Source: Eustoma russellianum
Taxonomy: Eukaryota; Streptophyta; Magnoliopsida; Gentianales; Gentianaceae
Direction: 5' to 3'
DNA length: 64,000 nucleotides
NCBI GenBank assembly: GCA_036186865.1
Contig: AP025042.1
Span: 16,609,200-16,673,199, forward strand
Numbering within the stretch: the first letter of the stretch is position 1; each line of letters opens with the position of its first letter. Positions 58,323 to 64,000 of this stretch are shown here, in pieces. The notes below the pieces were generated by a model. It saw only the letters and a list, made by a program, of their open reading frames with translations, did no database searches and was not told where the DNA came from. The position numbers were made by a program, and so were the translations under genes.

Positions 58323-61190
58323 CTATAGCAAATCAGCAGAAATCATGCCTAATTTTGAGCGTAGATTTTCGTACGTGGCTTGATTTAGTGCTTTGGTGAA
58401 TATGTCGGCTACTTGTGCTTCAGTGCGTACATGTTCTATAACAATATCACCATTGTTCACGTGATCACAAAGAAAGTGATATCGAACTTCTATGTGCTTT
58501 GCCTTAGAGTGTAGTACGGGGTTCTTAGACAAATTTATAGCACTCATACTATCACAATAAATGGGAATGCGATTTACCGTGCGAAAATCAGAAAGTTTCT
58601 GTTTCAAACACAAGAGTTGTGTGCAACAAAAACTAAGTGCCATGTATTCAGCTTCAGTAGTAGATAATGCCACACCTGCTTGCTTTTTCAAAAACCATGA
58701 TATTAACGAATTTCCTATAAATTGACAAGTGCCACTTATGCTTTTTCTATCTATTTTGCATCCGCCATAATCCGCACCAGTATATGCATACAAATCAAAT
58801 TCACAATTCTTATCATATCAAATTCCTAAAGTGGGATTGTGCTTAATGTATCGAAAAATTTGTTTTATAGCATTATAATGAGACAATTTAGGTTGGCTTT
58901 GAAAACATGCACATATACAAACACTAAACATGATATCGGGTCTACTTGCGGTAAGATAAAGCAAAGAACAAATCATAGACCTATATAAACCATCATCAAA
59001 GTCTTTTCCATTTTCATCTTTATCTAGTTTAGTGGTGACACTCATTGGGGTGGAGGATGGTTTCAAGTTCTCAAAGTTGAACTTTTTAATCATGTCATTC
59101 ACATATTTGACTTGACTTATATGGATGCCTTTACTAGTTTGTTTAATTTGCAAGCCAAGAAAGTAATTCAATTCACCAACATAGACATTTCAAACTCGGA
59201 TTTCATGCAAATTTCAAATTCTTCAACAAGTTTATGAGATGTATATCCAAAAATGATGTCATCAACATAAATTTGAATGATTAGTAAATCCGATTTATCT
59301 TGTTTCAAGAATAAGATGCTATCTATGGTGCCTCTTTTAAATTCATTTTCTAAAAAAAAAGTAGCAAAACGATCATACCAAGCCCTAGGTGCTTGTTTTA
59401 AACCATATAGTGCCTTCTTTTATTTGTACACATGATCAGGATATTTCAAATCTTCAAAACTGGGTGGTTGTTTCATATATAATTCTTCTTGTATAAAGCC
59501 ATTTAAAAATGCACTTTTTACGTCCATTTGATAAAGTTTAAAATCCTTCATGCAAGCAATAACAAGTAATAATCGTATGGCTTCTAAACGTGCTACGGGT
59601 GCAAATGTTTCATCGTAGTCTATTCCTTCTTCTTGATTATATCTTTGTGCTACAAGTCTTGCTTTGTTTCTAACTACTTTTTCTTCTTCATTCATTTTAT
59701 TCCTAAAAACCCACTTTGTGCCTCTTATAGTCTTATCTTGTGGACGTGGCACTAAATCCCATACATCATTTCTTATGAATTGATTTAATTCATCATGCAT
59801 AACATTAATCCAAGAGGAATCACTCAAAGCATAAAAGACGTTCTTAGGTTCAATTTCGGATATCATAGCATGAAATTGGTTTATTTCATCCTGATTTATT
59901 CTTCTACATGGTCGGACACCTTGAGTCATGTTGCCTATAATGAGATCGTGTGGGTGATCCCTATGCCATCTTGATTGATTATTCTCTAAGTTTTCATGCA
60001 TGTACAATATTCTCTTCTATTTCATCTAACACGGGCTTTACTTCAAAATCATCGTCATATTCTTTATCTTTTTCAAACTCGCCAAATTCATTAAACTTCA
60101 CGTGAATAGATTCTAAAATTTGTCTAGTGAAAGGATTATAACATCTATATGCTTTAGAATTCACAGAATATCCTACAAAGATGCATTCAATTGATTTAGA
60201 TTCAAATTTATCTAGATTATCTTTTGTATTCAAAACAAAGCATTTACAACCAAACACACGAAAGTAATCAATTTTAGGCATGAGATCATTTATATTTCAT
60301 AAGGAGTTTTATTTATTTTCTTTCTAATCGACAAACGATTCACTATATAGCATGCACAATTTACGGCTTCCGCCCACAAGAATCTAGGCAACTTATTTTC
60401 ACACAACATGGTTCTAGCGATTTATTATAGTGTCCTATTCTTTTTTTCTACTACTCCATTTAATTATGGTGTCGAAAACTCGTGTTTAATACATGTTTCT
60501 CCGCAAAACGCAATCATGTCCTTATTTTTAAATTCACTGCCTCTATCGCTTCTAATCTTTTTCACATTCAAACCACATTCATTTTCAAGTTGTTTTATTA
60601 GTTTAGCAATTTCACTGGAACTATCATCTTTATTCGCAAGAAATAAAGTCCATGTATAGCAAAAAAACATCAACGATAGCACAAGCATAATGGCGTCCAC
60701 CAAGACTCCTAGCACGACTAGGACCAAACAAATCAATGTGTAATAATTCCAAAACTCTAGACGTGCTAATTTCATTTTTAGATTTAAGTGACTTGCGTGT
60801 TTGTTGGCCTTTAATACAAGATTCACATAACTGAAAGTTGTCTATATCATGTTTAGGTAATCCTCGTACTAGATTCTTTCGTGGAAGTTTTTCAAGCGTT
60901 GAGATGCCAATGTGTCCTAATCGCCTATGCCACAAATTTATGTTAGGTTCATTTGACATAAAACATTTAACTTTAGCGTCTAACATGTCATCCATAGAAA
61001 GTATAAAAATGTTTCCTTCTTTTTTTCTTTTTAATACCGTTTCTCCGTTTTTATTTACTATGTTGCAATATGGGTGAGTGAAACACACATCAAAACCGTT
61101 GTCAAGAAACTTTGAGATGCTAAGCAAATTATAGGATAGATTACTTACAAGAAGACGTTGGAGATTTGAAGAGTACTTAGGCTTCCAATT
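58323..61190 (-). pseudogene. pol: Element F Pol: integrase, reverse transcriptase, RNase H (broken)
   Basis: RNase H (YTGADYGGCK, TEAEYMALSF, CDSMSAINLS) is at 58323-58793. RT C-terminal half (MNYFLGLQIKQT, SRPDIMFSVC) is at 58818-59171. A YVDD box lies in the shifted stretch near 59262. RT N-terminal half (GTKWVFRNKM, KARLVAQRYNQ) is at 59420-60007. Integrase C-terminus (VFGCKCFVLNTKDNLDKFES) is at 59994-60281. Integrase core and zinc domain are at 60464-61127, with WHRRLGHIG, IRSDRGSEF and the pair of CxxC Cys. A protease remnant with a LDSGCSR-like site lies further upstream, at about 61290-61330. The pieces use different frames, with several frameshifts and stops; no functional polyprotein is possible. 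Confidence 0.88.
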
Positions 61191-61416
61191 GTATCTTTTC
61201 CGATGATGCTTCCTTCATTGTTGTCTCCAAAGGTCACCGATCCGACTTTTGTAACCTTCTTCAACTCTAAGAACAAGCTCGGGTCACCCGTCTGTGCCTC
61301 GAGCAACCACTGTCAAGGAACCACTTGATTAATGTACCTTCAGATGTATGGGTTCCCTGCAATGTACAACAATGATTTAGGTACCCTTTTATTTTGGATC
61401 CTTACAAGTTAGTTCT

Positions 61417-63359
61417 TTACCTCTTTGTAAGAGTACCTTTCGGTACGCATACTTTGGTGACCTTTCTCGGTCTTACAAATGGTGAGAATGTAGATAAAGA
61501 AGCAATATAGTAGACATAAGGTGAGAATGCAATTGGCCTTGGGCCGAGAATTCCATTGTGACCGTCGTATATTTGTCTTCTTTGATATGTTCTTGTGTTG
61601 GTGTATATGGTGCGTGATCTAGATGTATTTATGGTAAATGAATTTCGTGTATGCATTAATGGTTTCTTTTCATATTTATAAGGTACATAATTATATCTCG
61701 TATGATATGAAGAAGAAGCATGATGAGATGAAGGAGGGGGTGTAGGCGTATTCTTAGGCGCCACATATATCTTGGACGTATCTATTTTCTTAGATGGAAT
61801 GAATTTGGTTGATTTATTTAGTGTCTTGTTTTTCTCAACGTATCCTAATCCGGTTTTGTCACTATCATGCTTTTGTGAAGAAATGATGCGATCTAGTATG
61901 TTTGTACCTGTGTCAACTTGTTTCACCATTTTTTCTAGATCTATATTCTTTGATTTCAAATTTGAAATCTCAGATTACATTTCATTGTTTTGTGTCGTTA
62001 ATGATGAGACCTCTGATTTTAATGAATTGATTATGCAAGACGACTCTTCTTTTGAATCGTTTAATTGAGAAACAAGGTTCGTGTTAGAAGATTCTAACAA
62101 CTTCTTGTCTTTAATTAATTGTTTCTTTTCTTTTGCAAGAGTCTTTGTGAATTTATGCAATTCTAAGTATTGACTAAACAAATCATCATAGGAAGGTTCG
62201 GAATCAGAATCAGAATCAAAAGATACCTCATTTTATGCTTTAGATGCAAAGCATACTTGTGCCATCTCCTCTTCTGTATCAGTCTCAGGGTCAGATGAAT
62301 CACTCCAAGTGGAGGCCTTGAGAGCTCTTCTTGAGTTCTTTTGTTTGGGTTCTGAGACGAGTCTAGTTTTGGTCCGATCATTGTCAAGGTTTTTGTTCAT
62401 TTGTTTGTCCTTGTTCGGGCAATCATATGACAAGTGTCCAAGTTTCCCGCATTCATAGCACTTTATGTCTTTGCCATTAATTTTATTTTTATTTCTTTTA
62501 GGCAAAATAGCCGTAGGTTCGTTTTTAAATGACTATCTCATAAATTTTCTCAAACCTTTAGCTAATAATATTAGATCATCATTATCCGATTCGGTATCAC
62601 TATCATCTATGTGATCAGAAGAAGTAGAGACGTATTCACTTGATTTAAAAGCAATAGCCTTACCTTGTTTTGATGTTGATTCCGATTTTCTTAATGTAAG
62701 TTTGTTTTCGTATACCTTTAAAGAACCGATCAATCCTCCATTTTTATCGATTTTGTTTCTTTACTTTCCTCAATCACCGTGATTTTAGGGTCCCAATCGG
62801 ATGGGAGACTTCTTAGTATCTTTTGGACCTTTTCCTGAGTAGAGAAAGCTTTGCCAAGAGACTCAAGAGAATTACAGATGTTAGTCAACCATAAATCCAT
62901 ATCAACAATAGATTCATTTGGAAATAATTTGAAAGACTCAAGAGTGGACATAAGCATATTTATTTTAGACTCCTGAACTTGGATAGTCCCTTCGTGTTTC
63001 ATTTCTAGAATTCTCCACATCTCTTGAGCATTAGAGCAATTAGACACGTAACTTGATTCACTTTTACTCAGCCCGTTTAAAAGTAACTGTATGGCTTTAG
63101 CATTCATACTCAACTTCTTATTGTCATGACTAGTATATTCTTGTTTCGGTTTTAATACCTTTAGTGTGGCACCATCGACAATAGATAACTTAGAGGGAAC
63201 AAAAGGACCGGCTTCTATTATAGACCACAAATCAATATCAATAGCCATAAGAAAGAGTTTTACTCTAAGTTTCCATTGGATAAAGGACTCACCATCAAAA
63301 AGAGGAGGCCTTTGACTCGACATACCTTCTTGCTCGGTTTTGTAGCTAGTGGCTGCCAT
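61417..63359 (-). pseudogene. gag: Element F Gag (one frameshift, several stops)
   Basis: The start ATG at 63359 gives MAATSYKTEQEGMSSQRPPL, parallel to element A. The UBN2-type Gag runs to 62730, where a frameshift occurs. The zinc knuckle CYECGKLGHLSYDC is at about 62415-62460. A TAA at 62233-62235 follows AQVCFASKA, close to the site where A has its own stop, but not the same codon. A coiled-coil part with KTGLGY (as in A) continues to 61417. Confidence 0.85.
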
Positions 63360-63398
63360 CTCACTTAGATCGTTGGATCTCCTTGTCATGAGTGTGCC

Positions 63399-63412
63399 TG
63401 CTCTCTGATACC
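63399..63412 (-). other. Primer binding site of element F
   Basis: The reverse complement reads TGGTATCAGAGAGC, initiator-Met tRNA type, three bases inside the LTR end at 63416. Confidence 0.87.
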
Positions 63413-63415
63413 ACT

Positions 63416-64000
63416 TGTAGGACCTGCATAGCACCACTAGAAGAGGGGGGAGGTTGAATAGTAGGTGTGGAAAATTTGGTTTTTGAAAAGTTTTGAACCA
63501 AAAACCAAACTTCGGAAAACAGTTTCTGTTTTCAGATTCTGATTTGAACCGATTTTAAGACCTAGTTATAGGTCTCCAAAAATTATGAAATTTGGTGAGA
63601 TTTTACTTTCAGATGTTCTAATTATCTCCTCAAAATTTCAAATTAAAATTCAACTCCTAACCCTTTGAAAATGCGTTTTTGGTCAGATTGCAAATTTGCC
63701 AGAAACAGTACTCCGATTTGAAAAATTTATTCCAATTGATTGGAGACTCCAAATGGTCTGAAACTTTAAATACAAGACCCTCAATATATGTATTTAAATG
63801 GGTTGAAACAGTTTTGAAAACTTTTTTTGAGAAGTATGTCAAATACGTTGATGTTCTCAATCTTTGCAAGTCTGAAAATCAGATTGCACTAGTCTCAGAA
63901 CTATTAACATTTGATTGACTTATACTTGTCCAAATGGGTTGAAACTTGCGCCAAACGAAACTTAAGAGGTATGGCTATGTTTCTGAAAAATTGTATGATT
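63416..64000 (-). repeat. 5' LTR of element F (partial)
   Basis: It begins TGTAGGACCTGC and continues to the window end, matching the terminal about 585 bp of G in reverse. It keeps the region that the 3' LTR of F has lost. Confidence 0.87.

Larger units (their letters stand above)
56513..64000 (-). mobile_element. Element F: second SIRE-like Ty1/copia element (right end beyond window)
   Basis: A 3' LTR (56513-58084), a polypurine tract, broken pol and gag on the minus strand, a primer site at 63399-63412 and a 5' LTR from 63416 onward. Same lineage as A by Gag and Pol, but with a different LTR and far more damage. The solo LTR G and truncated LTR G' belong to this family. Confidence 0.92.

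Overview
The window is about 64 kb of AT-rich repetitive DNA from a flowering plant, probably a dicot-like nuclear genome. Every recognisable coding region belongs to a transposable element: Ty1/copia elements, plant L1-type LINEs carrying an RNase H domain, one large Mutator-like element and one candidate MITE. I found no intact host gene, tRNA, rRNA or CRISPR array. Nearly every element ORF is broken.

Layout. 1-10322: element A, a long-LTR SIRE/Maximus-like copia element on the minus strand. Its 3' LTR is cut by the window start, and its gag-pol lies in one frame with in-frame stops. A is inserted in the 3' end of a plus-strand copia element N (10323 to about 11622), whose LTR holds a dense ATCGAT palindrome array. 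11623-13080 is unassigned. 13085-16170: decayed minus-strand copia B. 16171-17563: unassigned DNA with weak repeats and a microsatellite. 17569-24632: copia C on the minus strand with two LTRs and a perfect 5-bp target duplication ATGTT. 25116-30454: LINE E on the plus strand. 30535-30873: candidate MITE. 31084-32814: 5' LTR and gag fragment of D, a relative of C on the plus strand. 32815-37202: a truncated LTR (G') of element F's family, with a 2665-bp solo LTR (G) of the same family inside it, flanked by TGGAG. 37431-42474: a MULE with 112-bp terminal inverted repeats (about 87% identical by hand count) and a perfect 10-bp target duplication, but no visible transposase. 42641-56044: a cluster of five related LINEs (H minus, I plus, J plus, L minus, K plus) separated by TA-repeat tracts. 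56154-56512: an unclassified LTR-like fragment M. 56513-64000: element F, a second SIRE-like copia on the minus strand whose 5' LTR runs off the window.

Most notable signal. The LINE cluster shares non-coding architecture that ordinary annotation would miss. Its 3' UTRs carry recurring hairpins, typically with GTTGCC/GGCAAC-type arms, most of them followed by a GTTGGTATG-like tag. The upper stems differ between copies but mostly remain complementary. All five 3' ends also share an 18-nt CCTCCGCCAYAAGNGAGG motif shortly before the tail. All three LINEs that retain the ORF1-ORF2 boundary (E, H, J) have the two frames overlapping at ATGA, which suggests stop-start translational coupling. The LINEs accumulate in TA-repeat DNA, and K shows this directly with a 15-bp duplication that includes the TA tract.

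How the parts work together. The window is a nested record of insertions rather than a pathway. The order that can be read directly is: A into N, solo LTR G into G', K into a TA tract, and J probably into the TA tract next to I. Most breaks are nonsense codons or 1-nt frameshifts. Several catalytic residues are also lost: the C reverse transcriptase YVDD, the J endonuclease SDH and RNase H Asp, and the E FADD-type motif. I see no autonomous element.
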